Part shown: positions 36,201-47,232 of the stretch, in pieces
Layout of the letters: each line of letters starts with the position of its first letter
How positions within the stretch are numbered: position 1 is the first letter of the stretch
Assembly (NCBI GenBank): GCA_036346255.1
Contig: CM070633.1
Location: forward strand, 11,780,001 to 11,844,000
Length of the DNA stretch: 64,000 bases
Direction: 5' to 3'
From: Ampelocalamus luodianensis
Lineage: Eukaryota > Streptophyta > Magnoliopsida > Poales > Poaceae
The notes under the pieces: model-generated
What the model was told of the DNA's origin: nothing
The model's input: the letters and a program-made list of their open reading frames with translations, nothing else
Database searches by the model: none
Program-made: the position numbers and the translations under genes

Positions 36201-37467
36201 AGTCATTTAAACATGTTTCAATAATTTTAGCATGGCAAGAATCAAGTAAAGCTACCATTTAAATAAGATCATCAAGATCCAAATAGAAGACAAATTCAAG
36301 ATTAATATTTATCAAGACAACATTCGAACACATCCTTAACTTAACCATCACTAGCGGTTAGAATAAGCTGAAAGAGGACCTAGATTTCAACTTATCTAAC
36401 AAATTTATCGATTATCCGATCGTAAAGATCAACCCGATACATCCACATTTTTTCCACAATTCTTAACAACAATAGCTTCTTGAACAAATATGAACAACCT
36501 CTTATCTAAAACTCATCCTGTACCAAATACAACGACATTTCACTTTAAGCAATTCACTTCCACGGATACTAGTTAAGAATAGATTTGTTTGCACAAAGCT
36601 AATAACCCAAATCGATAACTCATACCATAATAATTAATTCATTTAATTAACACCTCGTACTTAAGCATGTCAAGACATCACTTAAAGATTTTAACCTAAT
36701 CTTTCGAAAAGAGGCATTACATTCCAACACTGGAACTAATCCAAAAGAAATACATAAAATCAAAGCTTTCACATGTTAAAGAATTTGCAAGAAAACTTTC
36801 AGTACCAGAATACTCGTGAATAAATGATTCACATTCTCCAATAAGAAGGGCGAACTCCCAAGAAAAGATAAGTTTTTTTGCGATATCCAACGATCCCAAG
36901 AACAACTTTAGACCAGATCGGGAGAACAAGTAGTCGACTTATGGAACCAAGAAAGTCCAATGAGAACTCATCGGAAGAAATGTAAAACACTAACTCAAGA
37001 AAACTTCATCAAACGCAACTATTACCGAAGCGCCACATACAGAACCAAGGAAGAGAATAATATTTTCTAAAGAATCTCACCCTCAACACTCCACTATGGT
37101 ATTCGGGGTAGATACTACTCTATTCTGCTACCACAAATACTGGTGCAATCTGACAAAGTCCAGGGCCACAACCACGGCCTCCACTTCTTAACCTCCATCA
37201 TCGACACGTTTAAACAATATAATCAATTATGATTATACATGATCATATCATGACAATCATAGAATAGATTCATAGATATGGAATATCATAACATATCATA
37301 GATTAACAACAAGAAAGATAATACAAAAGCAATTCAACAATTGCTCAACGAATGAAACATAACAATAGAAATACGGAAACAATGGATTTCCCAACCCCAC
37401 CTACTGTGCACAGTGTGTCAATTTAATATTCAATTACCACGGACCTAAAGCCCGCTCTGATACCAAC
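33245..37467 (-). other. Non-coding interior of the LARD-like element
   Basis: This is 4.2 kb of AT-rich sequence without any frame over about 120 codons on either strand and no recognisable gag, RT or integrase motif. The first ~90 bases after the primer site (minus strand: GCGGGCTTTAGGTCCGTGG, TTAAATTGACACA) match the interior of the tandem array at 48181-48240, so the two families share their packaging-proximal leader. Confidence 0.8.
37454..37465 (-). other. Primer-binding site (initiator-Met tRNA)
   Basis: TGGTATCAGAGC on the minus strand, two bases from the 5' LTR at 37468. Confidence 0.92.
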
Positions 37468-39865
37468 TGTAACACCTTGGCTATTCGGAAGCCAAGATGT
37501 CACCTAAAACATCTAACATACATCCATAATGCAGAAGAATTTGAACTAAGTATTTCAACTAAAGACAGCATTAAATTAAACAGGACATGGTGAAGGTATC
37601 ATTCCTTCACCTTCTAAGTTATTTAATACTGATCATCAATAAAGAAGGTTCACACGCAGTAATAAATCAACATCCATGTGGAGAAGGTATCCTTCCTTCA
37701 CCAATTATAATTTAATTATTACAGTTCATCATTAACGAATGTAAGATAGAACTAAATTTAATCTTGAACATGAATAGGATGATGTGAACGAGTAGTGCGT
37801 GTCTACTCCCTCCCAAGTGAGCCAACATCAGGGGTTACCTAAAATAAACAAACAACGCAAGAGTGAGTCCATGACTCAGCAAGTCTGATGAAAGAAAAGA
37901 ACACATATACAAACAGGACATCACCATTTAAGAATGCGAACCTTGCATCGAGTGAACACTTATGAAAACATGAAATGAATGAATGTAATCAAGGATGGAC
38001 TGCACACATGCATATCATCGGTATAGTGAGTGACACACCGTCGGTGTTCACTTAAGCCCGCACCTTAACAAAAGTGCGGGGATCCAAGTCCTATATGAAG
38101 AACGTTTCATATAGGTGTCCAAAGCTGCCCATCTTTGGAATTGATGGGTCTTACGTGCCCATACTGGAATTGATGGGTCTTTCAATCCACTCCGTGGGCG
38201 GGACATGACAATGTCCAAATTTGCCCACATTGGAATGGTGGGACTTACAATCCACTCCCGTGGACATAACATGAATAAAAGGATGCATGATATGAACATG
38301 AGCAGTGATAATACCATCTCTCGTTATATACTCCACATAATGAAAGAACATAACCAATTCCGCATCTCGGGTAACACAATATGTCACACTATATTCATGA
38401 AAACATTCACAATCACAGACTCAAAAGCAACAAAGTACTTGCCTTCGGCGTTGCGTGCGTTAGCGAGCAACGATGGCGCTCCCAAACCCGTAGCCTCGTG
38501 GCCTAAACAATTAAATAACCGAAATAAGAACAACATAGAATCCAACCCGAATTAATAGTCTACAATACCCCCCTTGAACTCACAAGGAATCGCCATAAAA
38601 CCTAATCTGAAAAACAGGCTGCAACCCAAAAACGTGTCGGGACAGCAGCACGAAAATGACAGTAGTTAATGACGTGGGACTCGAAATGAGATGAGTCCAG
38701 ATCCTACCTCATCTTAACGAACATATCTATAACATTCAAGTTGATGAGATTTCCCAATTCGGCCAATAAACTTCTCTAATAAAGAAAACAAAACAGCAGC
38801 ACAGCTTCTGTCTGAACAAACAGGACAGCAATACTAAAACAACCATAACTTTTAATCTACAACTCTGAATTGAGCGTTCTTTAATAATCTGAGAAGGTTA
38901 TGAAATTACCTACAATAAACTAGTTGGCACGACATTCAAATTTTGCCTTTAACAAAAAGTGGCACACGGGTCAAAACTAAAGATAGAAACTGACATACAA
39001 TCTGGACAGACTGATCTACAATCTGGACAGTCACAAAGAAAAGTGCATAACTTTTGATCTATAAATCCAAATGAGGTGTTCTTTATCAATCCTGAAAGCT
39101 AGTGATATCACCTTCAAAATTTGTTATGGGCAAGACCTCTGAATCACCTTCTAACTAGGCCATATATCAACCTAAACAGAGACTGCTAATTCTCGTCAGG
39201 ATTCTGGACAGCAGATATTAAATCTATCATAACTTTTGACTCGAAAGTCGGAATTAGGTGATCTTGGCGGCCACCAAAGCTAAGAACAAGACCTACATAT
39301 CTCTAGGAGATGGGAAACTCAGATTCGGCCTCTAACATCACGAAAAAGTCCACGCAACAATCTAGACAGAATCAATTTCTACCCGCAGCAAATCGATATA
39401 ATCAAAATTGAACCAAAACACATCTACCACTAATCAAACGATGAGGATCGGCACTCGTTACCCTTGTAGCAACCAGGACGTAGGTGGGAGAACCTTGAGA
39501 AGATGATCTTCCTCCTCCTTTCTCCTTCTCCCTTCTTCTCCTTCCACCATGGCGGCGGCACCTGAGACTTCTTCCTCATCTTGGTAGAGCAGCACGGAGG
39601 GGGGGCTGCTACAGTACCGCGTGCTACAGTGCGTTGCGGTACTGTAGCAGAGGGTAGGGTTTTGGGGAAGGAGACCCCCCCTTCTTGACTCCACTACAAG
39701 GCCGGCCCACTTGGCTAGGACACCTTGGGCTAAAAGCCGAAGGTCCAATCCTCTCTCAAATCCTGAATTTTCTTTCAATTTTCCTCTAAACTTTAATGCA
39801 TTCAAATTTGAATAAATTTCTCTTCGAATAATATGTTCTCTCTATTTGATATTCGAGGTATTACA
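37468..39865 (-). repeat. 5' LTR of the LARD-like element
   Basis: 2398 bp, near-identical to 30852-33244. In the hairpin run its first stem is altered (CATATCATCGGTATAG in place of CATATACCGGTATAG). The frame 39458-39805 (-) is low-complexity LTR sequence. Confidence 0.93.
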
Positions 39866-40319
39866 GCAACCTTACTTAGCTATCATATATCAAAACATGC
39901 ATACATGACCAAGTCTCCAACACGTTTGAAACATGCAAATGCTCCATGCCCGTCTTTCATACCCAAGAATTTAACATGTACATAACAACATGTAAGATTT
40001 GGCCACGCTCAGGAAACATTAACCATAGCTTGCATTCATCAAGATATAAGGAAAACTCATTACACTAACATTCGTGCAAGACTACGACAAGCAATCACAA
40101 CAATCATATCATACAACCGAAAATACGCTATAACCCGAATATTTGCTTTGACCGTGCGAGAGCGGTGGACGCAAAGAGGGCGCTGCCCTGGGATCACGCT
40201 CCCACCTGAACATAAAGATATCCCAATCTAAGACCAACATACTGGACCAAAAGCATACACAACATTACAATCGAAATCGCTAACTTCTTATCATTTCTAA
40301 CTTTTCTAATTTCTAGCGA

Positions 40320-40800
40320 TCGGTCACTGCAGACAGCAGACTTCAAAAATTCATAACTTTCTGCTCAGGAGTCCAAATAGGATGATCTTGGACATTCTGG
40401 AAAGTTAATTAAAATATCTAAATAAACTTAGTTGGGGAGACCCTCTGATTCGGCCATCTACCAGTCCTACCAATCTATTTAATCAGAGCAAACATTTCAC
40501 GTCGGGTTTCTGGACAGCGACAAAGAAACTATCATAACTTTCTCTACGTTTGTCCGAATTTAGTGATCTTTAGTTTTCCTGAAATCTAAGAGGATTAGCC
40601 TAATTTTTCGTTATGGTGAGACCCTCTGGAAACCCCTCTAAATATGCGCTTCTATCAGGTTAACCAACACTAGCAATTCTGCTTCTCTCCAGAAACACAG
40701 AAATACTAAAAAATTCATAACTTTGGCTACCGAAGTCTGAATGACTTGATTCTTGTCGGCAATGAAAGATAACTACGATACCCATAACTTTCTAGGAGAC
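40320..40800 (-). repeat. Threefold LTR module in family D
   Basis: Plus-strand anchors: TTCATAACTTTCTGCTC (near 40351), TCATAACTTTCTCTACG (near 40532) and TTCATAACTTTGGCTAC (near 40712), each followed by a GAAT or CAAAT word, GATCTT or GATTCTT and a CTGAAAT/CTGGAAAG/TGAAAG-type word. Confidence 0.65.
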
Positions 40801-41439
40801 ACCCAGACCCAATTCCGGTTCTATCCTAATCAAAACCGACAAACTTCACTGCTGCAGAATATCGACGAACTGACATCCGAAAATGTACAACTAGAAAACG
40901 ACCCCAAAACAAAGAATCATGGGTTACCCTTGCCGAAACGACGAAGGCACGCTGTGCGGATGATGATCACCACGAGTTCCCGGTCGCGGATCCTTCTTCC
41001 CTCTCCTTTCTTCTCTTCCTTCTTCCCTTCTCTTCTTTTCCCTTCTTCTTCCTCCTTGGCCGGTGCAAAGGGCTTCCTCTTCTCTTTTGGCCAGCAGCAA
41101 TGGAGGTGGAGGGGAGGTGGAGAGGTGCGCAAGGGGTGGAGGGAGGTGTGGAGGAGGTGGGAGGAGGTGTTGGCCGAAAGGGGAGGTGGGAGTGGAGAGG
41201 AGGGAGATGGGGAGGCGGCTAGGGTTTGGGGTGGAAGTGGCAGCCCCCTCTCCTTGGCCGGCCACCCTTGGTCCCTCTTGGGCCAAGGCCCAAGCCCAGT
41301 TGCCCACTAAGCGAAACCCCCTCAATTCCTGATTTGGCGATTTTCTAAAAGAACCCTCCTCCCGATTAATTAATCTCTCCCGAATAAATAATCTCTCCAG
41401 ATTCAAATGCTTTTCACACTATCAGGGTATTACAGTTAA

Positions 41440-41915
41440 GGTCCTAATCCACAGGGGTGGCAATCCACACTAGAAGGGCAGAAACCCTATCTATATTCCA
41501 AGGTCCTGCTCGGCGGTGGCAAATTTTCGGACAATGTAGATCCAATCTACTGCTCCGCCCATGTAAATCGCATTGGATTAATCACATTGACCCTTTTCGA
41601 TCGCAACTCTGATTCGATCAACCAGATTGATCTTCGCGTGCTCCATGGATTTACGATCACTGTCTGCCCTGATGGCGGAAACCCGACCGGTAGAGGCAAG
41701 TCGTGATACGACCATGAACACACAATCATAGAATAACGATCATGAATCACCTTACGACCACCGCGTATGGACGATCATATCGACCATCGCCAAGAACGAT
41801 CTATCACATAGAACGACCAACAGAAATAGAAATAGATCGCATCTATGACCCCCCGCATATCACCATATGCATCTAATCCGAATCTAAAACTAAATGGGAT
41901 GGCTCTGATACCACT
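41440..41915 (-). other. Copia 5' leader, LTR-proximal part, with primer-binding site
   Basis: The minus strand reads TGGTATCAGAGCC at 41902-41914, next to the 5' LTR end at 41916. The rest is untranslated leader joined to 30023 once the solo LTR is removed. The frames at 41547-41966 are not credible genes. Confidence 0.85.
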
Positions 41916-43621
41916 TAAGGATCGCGGGAAGGCTATGATAGCACAAACAAAAAATTTACCGCGCAACCAAGGAACCTCTGCTAGTAATAGATCACGAGAT
42001 TACCACTAGACGCGTCGACTCGTAGCGGAAGTGGAGTCGATGTAGCGAGTTGAAGCTGTCGTGGTCGTACTTGCCGCGCGCCTTCTCCTCCTACTCCGAT
42101 GAAGCGTCGTGAGTCGCGGATCGCCCTAGTGCCGATGTCGCAACAAGCACCTCCAAGGTATCCACACGTGCAGGCGGGGACACCACGGCGGGAGTGCTAG
42201 CGGCGGCGTAGTTGAGGAGAGCGTGGCTATTAGGGTTTCGGGATTTCTTCCAGAAAAGATTGATCAATCATACCCTATGCCACCGCTCCTCTATATATAG
42301 GCATCCATAATGGGCCGAGCAGAGGCCCAATAGGAACTCGTGGCCTATAAGAATTGGATCCCCATCCAAATCAAATCATTGCCCTTTAAGTGTGTGACCC
42401 TATAGGTTCGTGTGTAATCGGTTGTGACTCGGAAACTCTTTCCCGATCACGAGTCGTCAGCGGTACCTAGCAGCACATAACGATTCCCGAACACACACAG
42501 AATACAAATCGGACGAACCTTAATGCAATATGATCTACGACTAGGTCCTTATCACTTACGACCACCTCGTACTTAGTCACGACCAGTCCATAATTAGTTA
42601 CAACTAGTTTGTAACTCCTTACGACCAGTTAGTATCTAACTACGACCAGTTTGTAACTCCTTATGACCAGTTGGTGATTATGTCCGAGTAGTCCATGAGT
42701 AGATCGCATCTCCATACGACTCCAACCTGTCCACGACTTCAGCCAGTCTACGACTAGTTCGCATCTCTAGACGACTTCGACCAGTCTACGACATCAGCCA
42801 GTCTATGACTAGTTCTCATCTCCATACGACTTCGACCAGTCTACGACTACAGGAACAGAACGACCTGCTTGTGTATTCTCCCTTTGCCTCACGACATCTG
42901 GTTGAACTCCAGGTGAGATGTGGTGTCAACCATGGACTGTTCAATACTTTCTCGATCAAGTGTCGAATAACTTCATGTGGTCGACACTTCGACCACTTGT
43001 GGCATGGCCATGCACTTTCTTTATTCGACCACAACGAGGGGCCCAAAGATATCTCTCCCGTTATGTTAGAAGGGGCAAATCCCATATCTGACCAGTCATA
43101 TTCCTCCGTATGTTTCATAGCATACCCGAAAGCTACCTTTATAACTACCCAGTTATGGAGTAGCGTTTGGCAACCCCTAAGAGTGCTATTACACATGTAG
43201 GAAACCATGCTGATCTCAGGTCTAAGGATTATACATCATCATTGCTTGAGACCAACTAACGACACATAGAATCATAACAATCTCAATAGTGTCTCAAGGT
43301 GGGTATTATCCAACACTATGTTCTCTAACATGTATCCACATTATTGATTCGATATCTCTATATCCATGACCGGTGAAACATGATCATCAATCAATACATG
43401 TACTGGTCGTAGAGTCACTGGTGTTCTGACCAGTGACATTCGACCAGGGATACTTTTAGAACAACATCATATAAGATAAAGAGTTTCACCAACAAGTCAC
43501 ATACTCATTGATCTATATAACTGATGATTCATTCAAGGAACAAGATAACATATTATCAAATGTTATGAACATAATGAAATATAATCATCTCTATGATTGC
43601 CTCTAGGGCATATTTCCAATA
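41916..43621 (-). repeat. 5' LTR of the copia element
   Basis: It is 1706 bp and uninterrupted. It carries the ACGACCAGT array at 42535-42850. The frames at 42805-43208 recur in the 3' LTR and are LTR shadows. Confidence 0.93.
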
Positions 43622-43760
43622 GTAAACTGAGATCCTCGGTCTGACACTATCTTCTTTGGCACACCATGTAGACTAACAATTCTTGACATATACAATTTTG
43701 CTCGACAGTCTCCAGTGTAAGTAGTCTTTACTAGTGAGCAACCTTCATCAGACGATCCAC
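43622..43760 (-). pseudogene. Second gypsy, integrase core, upstream fragment
   Basis: The minus strand encodes VDRLMKVAH, then KTTYTGDCRAKLYMSRIVSLHGVPKKIVSDRGSQFT, the integrase core ahead of the copia insertion. Stops TAG TAA follow KVAH. The CACTA element starts at 43761 and cuts the gene again; the rest is right of the window. Confidence 0.88.
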
Positions 43761-45380
43761 CACTACTACAAAACATGTCATACTGGACGCCTCATCACAG
43801 ACGGTTCCAAAGAAGCCGTCTGTATTGAACTTATACAGACGGTTCCCTTTAGAACGTGCTCGTGATAGTGCCTCATCACAGGCGGTTCTTATTACCAACC
43901 GTCGATGATACTTCCTGACGGTTCATAATAAGAACCGTATGTGATAGTGCCTCATCACGACGGCTCCTTCTACCAAGCAAATGCATGAGTATCCTGACGG
44001 TTGGTAGAAGGAGCCGTGCGTGATGAGGACACTCATCACGCAGGCGGTTAGTATAACGAACCGTTCTATGATACTTCACAGATGGTTCGTGATACCAACC
44101 GTCGGTGATAACTACCTCATCACTGACGGTTGGGATTAACAACCGCCTCGTGATTTGATTTACTATAGCTTAAAATTTTTCTTACTCTCGATTTTACCAT
44201 GACTTAGAATTTTCTTACTCTCTGATTTTACCATGACTTAGAGTTTTCCTTACTCTCTGATTTTACCATGGCTTAAAATTTTCCTTACTTTGTGATTTTA
44301 CCATGGCTTAGAGTAAGGAAAATTCCAATTCATGGTAAAATCGAGAGAAAAAAAATTTCAAGTCATGGTAAAGTCATGGTAAATCAAATGATGACGGCTC
44401 TTAATACCAACCGTGCAGTGATGAGAGTATTTATCACGGCGGTTCGTATTAAAACCGCTCGTGATGAGTTACTTATCACGCAGGCGGTTCGTGATACGAA
44501 CCGTCTGTGATTTGTCATCACAGACGGTTTTTGTATGAAACCGTCTGTGATTCGCAGCTACGGAATTTGAAAATTTTGAACGCGTGCGCGGGAGGCAAAA
44601 TATGTCCTATATATTATGGCCGACCTCCTCGGGCGCCAGTCTCGCACTCCGCGATCCCGGTCCTCCTCAGGCTCGGTCCTCCCTTGCTCGGCAGATCCTC
44701 CTCCGAGCTCCGGTGGTAGCTGCTCCTCCGATCCTCCCGCAGCCTCGGCCCCGCTACACCTCCGAGCCCGGTCCTCCCTTGCTCCATGATCCCCATCCTT
44801 CGACATGGTCTTCCTCCCCAACAGTTGAGAGTCGACGCCGACACCAACGCTGACCTCCTCTAGTCCTCTGACGCCGACGCCGAGCTCCTCCAGTCCTCCT
44901 CCGACGTCGATGTCTGTTGGTACTTTTGTATATGAGGTTCTATTAGATTCAGATCCAGATTTGTATGTATGAGCTTGTGGTACTTGTGTTAGATTCATAT
45001 CCAGATTTCTGTTAGATTCTCCTCCAGATTCTACTTCTGTTGGTACATGTGTATGATCGAGTGTATGTGTGTATCCATGAATCCATGGCTTGAGAAATTT
45101 ATTGGGAGGCTTAGGAGTTGGGAATCCATGTATGTGTATCAATGAATCCATGTTTGGGAGGCTTCGGAAATGGCAGTGTATGTGTATGAGTGTATCCATG
45201 AAAAATGACAATTTTTTTTTCAATAAAAAAAAGCTATCACAGACGGATCGAAACAAGAGCCGTCTGTGAAAACAAGTATCACAGACGGTTCGAACACGAA
45301 CGGTTCTTGTTCGAACCATCTGTGATACTGTTTTCCTGACGGCTCTTGTTTCAACCGTCTGTGATAGCTTTATCCTGCAG
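43761..45380. mobile_element. Non-autonomous CACTA (En/Spm) transposon
   Basis: The left end is CACTACTACAAAAC, the classic CACTA terminus. The right end reads ATCCTGCAG and would finish in TG, giving CACTGCAGGAT on the other strand, but the tandem LARD array starts there. Many copies of TCACAGACGGTT and AACCGTCTGTGA in both orientations crowd 43790-44150, 44385-44560 and 45235-45375, the usual subterminal transposase-binding pattern. No transposase frame is present; 44558-45409 is GC-rich filler. The flanking CAC before 43761 is a possible 3-bp TSD whose partner is out of reach. The termini differ from each other, so a chimeric end cannot be excluded. Confidence 0.8.
44155..44385. repeat. 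~35-bp tandem repeat with inverted copies inside CACTA
   Basis: About four units of GATTTTACCATGACTTAGA plus TTTTCCTTACTCTCT are followed from about 44310 by inverted units (GAGTAAGGAAAATT, CATGGTAAAATCGAGAG, CAAGTCATGGTAAA). Together they would fold into a long imperfect hairpin. Confidence 0.75.
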
Positions 45381-45929
45381 TGTAATACTCCGGAAGTGTG
45401 AGAAGTCAAGAATCGGGTTAATTAAATTTAATCGGTAGAGAATTATTTAATCGGGGAAGAGTTTAATTTCAGAATTCAGCAAAGACAAGAAAAGAGAGGG
45501 GTTTTCTGTGTTTTCTCACCTACTTGGGCTCGGCCTTGGCCCATCTGCCCTGTAGTGGCCGGCCAAAGGGAGGAGCCACCTCCCAAACCCTAGCCGCCCC
45601 TCCCTTTCTCTCCTCCCACTTGCAGCCGCCTTTCTCCTCACCCTTGGCCGAATCCTCCCCTCTCCTTGCGCCTCCCCCTTGCCCGGTGCTGCTCCTCGCG
45701 ATTCCCTTCGTCTCAGGCTGCGCCTGCTTGCAAGAAGGAGAAAGAGAGGAAGAGAAGAAGGAGAAGAAGTCTTGTGTGGGGATTGGTTCAGCGAGTTCTA
45801 GAGGTTCTACAAGGGTAACGAGATGCCTTCCCCGCTGTTTGATCCTTAGTAGATGCGAAACCGATTAGAATTGTTGGGCTGCAGAAGATTCAATTCTGTC
45901 CAGAACATTGCGTGGGTATTTTCGTGTAT

Positions 45930-46440
45930 TTAGAAGCTGATTTTTAAGATTCCATCTCCTAGAGATATGTGGGTTATGTCGTTATCTTTCAGTAGCCGCG
46001 AAGATCACTCGATTCCGAGGTCTGAGTCAAAAGTTATGGTCGATTTAGTATCTGCTGCCAGAAATCTGACGAGAATAATCTGTCTGGTTATTTCCTAAAT
46101 TATGAAAGGGAATTTTGTAGAATCTGAAAGTTCACCCAACTAGGTTATTGTAGGTAATTCGATAACCTTTTCAGATTGATAAAGAACGATCAATTCGGAG
46201 TTACCTATTAAAAGTTATGGTCATTTTAGTTTTGCTGTTCGTTTGTGTAGGCAGTTTCTGTACTGAAAGTTCAAACAATGGTTAGCCTAATATTTTGGCC
46301 GAATTGGTTTATCGTGTCAACTAGAGTATTGTAGATTATTCAGTTAAGAATCTACAGAAATTGGGTTTACCTCTTTTTGACTTCCAGTTCATGAGTTATG
46401 TCATTTACCGTGCTGCTGTCCAGAATCAGTATATGGCAGG
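45930..46440 (+). repeat. Threefold LTR module in the array LTR
   Basis: Anchors: CAAAAGTTATGGTCGATTT (near 46027), AAAAGTTATGGTCATTTTA (near 46209), ATGAGTTATGTCATTTACC (near 46391). Each is preceded by CTTTCAG/TTTCAG or a variant and a GATCA or TTCGGA word, and followed by CTGC/CTGTTC/CTGTCCAGAA. Confidence 0.65.
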
Positions 46441-47154
46441 AAAGCGTTGTTTTCGGTTTCAGCTTTGTAAACTCGTTTTGAGTCGTCAAGTAAGCGTTGT
46501 AGAATGCCGATTAGTAGCGCTGGGTATATTATGTCCTTATTAGTATTATTTTACTTGTTTAGGAGGTGAAGCCTCAGGTTTAGAGTATCAGCTTTGCCGG
46601 CTAGCGTCGCATCGTGGAAGGCAAGTAAATGTAGCGGTTGTGCTACGGTTTAACCCGTTTTCTTACTACTTGCACCATGCATGATTGACGTAATGTTAAA
46701 TGATATGCCATGGTTACATGTTTTCTAAGTAAGAATGTGGTAGCAAGATATTAATCAATTGCTATGTTTGGATGAGTTTGGGTAGTATTGTGGTAATTCG
46801 CCTAATGAGCCAAATGCGGAATATGAAAAAATAAACTCAAGGTGGACATGTTGATAATTCCTTGTGGTTATTTTCATGATGATCATGTGGTGGTCTATGT
46901 GATAGAGTTCCATCTAGATCGATTGATTTTGATCTTGGTGAATCGGGTGTGTGTTATGTGGTAATGGTCTTATGACACGTTGGTATTATGCTTAATGAGA
47001 CACATGTGGATTATGAGAAAATATTCATGATGAGTATGTTGTTGATCTTCGTGGTTAAATTCTTGTGGTTTATGATTTTCATATCATTCATGACATATCA
47101 TGACATTTGCATTGTGGATGTCGCCGCTTATAGCCGCGATCAGTCACAGTACAA

Positions 47155-47232
47155 CATCGTGCATTGTCAGTAAGACGATGCATACCTTTACCTTGTTGGG
47201 TAAAGGTGCAGTGGAGCATAGCATACATATGC
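47155..47232 (+). other. Hairpins in array LTR 1
   Basis: CATCGT/ACGATG (47155-47180), CCTTTAC/GTAAAGG (47185-47206) and GCAT/ATGC (47221-47232). This is a shorter, decayed version of the hairpin runs in families C and D. The LTR 2 counterpart is near 53355-53430. Confidence 0.65.

Larger units (their letters stand above)
30852..39865 (-). mobile_element. LARD-like element with paired LTRs and no coding capacity
   Basis: It is 9014 bp with TSD gcaac at 30847-30851 and 39866-39870. LTRs are 30852-33244 (3') and 37468-39865 (5'), both about 2.4 kb, opening TGTAATACCTCG on the minus strand. The primer-binding site lies at 37454-37465 and a polypurine tract (AAGGGGGTAGAA) at 33245-33256. The 4.2-kb interior has only short random frames. 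The LTRs differ mainly by small indels, so insertion looks recent. It would depend on another element's proteins. Confidence 0.93.
30024..41434 (-). mobile_element. Solo LTR, LARD-type family D, split by a 9-kb element
   Basis: TSD gttaa at 30019-30023 and 41435-41439. On the minus strand it opens TGTAATACCCTGATAG and ends GGGGTGTTACA. Native sequence is 30024-30851 plus 39871-41434 (2392 bp once the TSD of the nested element is counted once). It holds a seven-hairpin run (30531-30760), three modules (40320-40800) and a terminal hairpin. The frames at 40753-41406 are purine/pyrimidine tracts near the LTR start, not genes. Confidence 0.9.
17033..43621 (-). mobile_element. Ty1/copia element carrying three insertions and a nested LARD
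   Basis: TSD gtaaa flanks it at 17028-17032 and 43622-43626. Removing it joins two halves of one gypsy integrase (GVPKKIVSDRGSQFT followed by SCFLHS). On the minus strand the order is 5' LTR 41916-43621, primer-binding site 41902-41914, leader (41440-41901 then 29105-30023), gag-pol 29104-25157, polypurine tract AAGTGGGAGAC (25137-25149), 3' LTR 17033-25136. The LTR start TGTTGGAAATATGCCC is typical of abundant grass copia families (Tork/Angela-like, tentative). LTR termini are decayed: the 5' LTR has TA in place of TG at its start and TTAA at its end. Confidence 0.92.

Noticed and set aside
42805..43208. Paired 130-codon frames on both strands, repeated at 17921-18332
   Set aside because: The repetition is the copia LTR pair, not gene conservation.
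44558..45409. 283-codon minus-strand frame
   Set aside because: It spans CACTA subterminal repeats and GC-rich filler; repeats such as VETRAVRKTV come from ACCGTCTGTGA copies.
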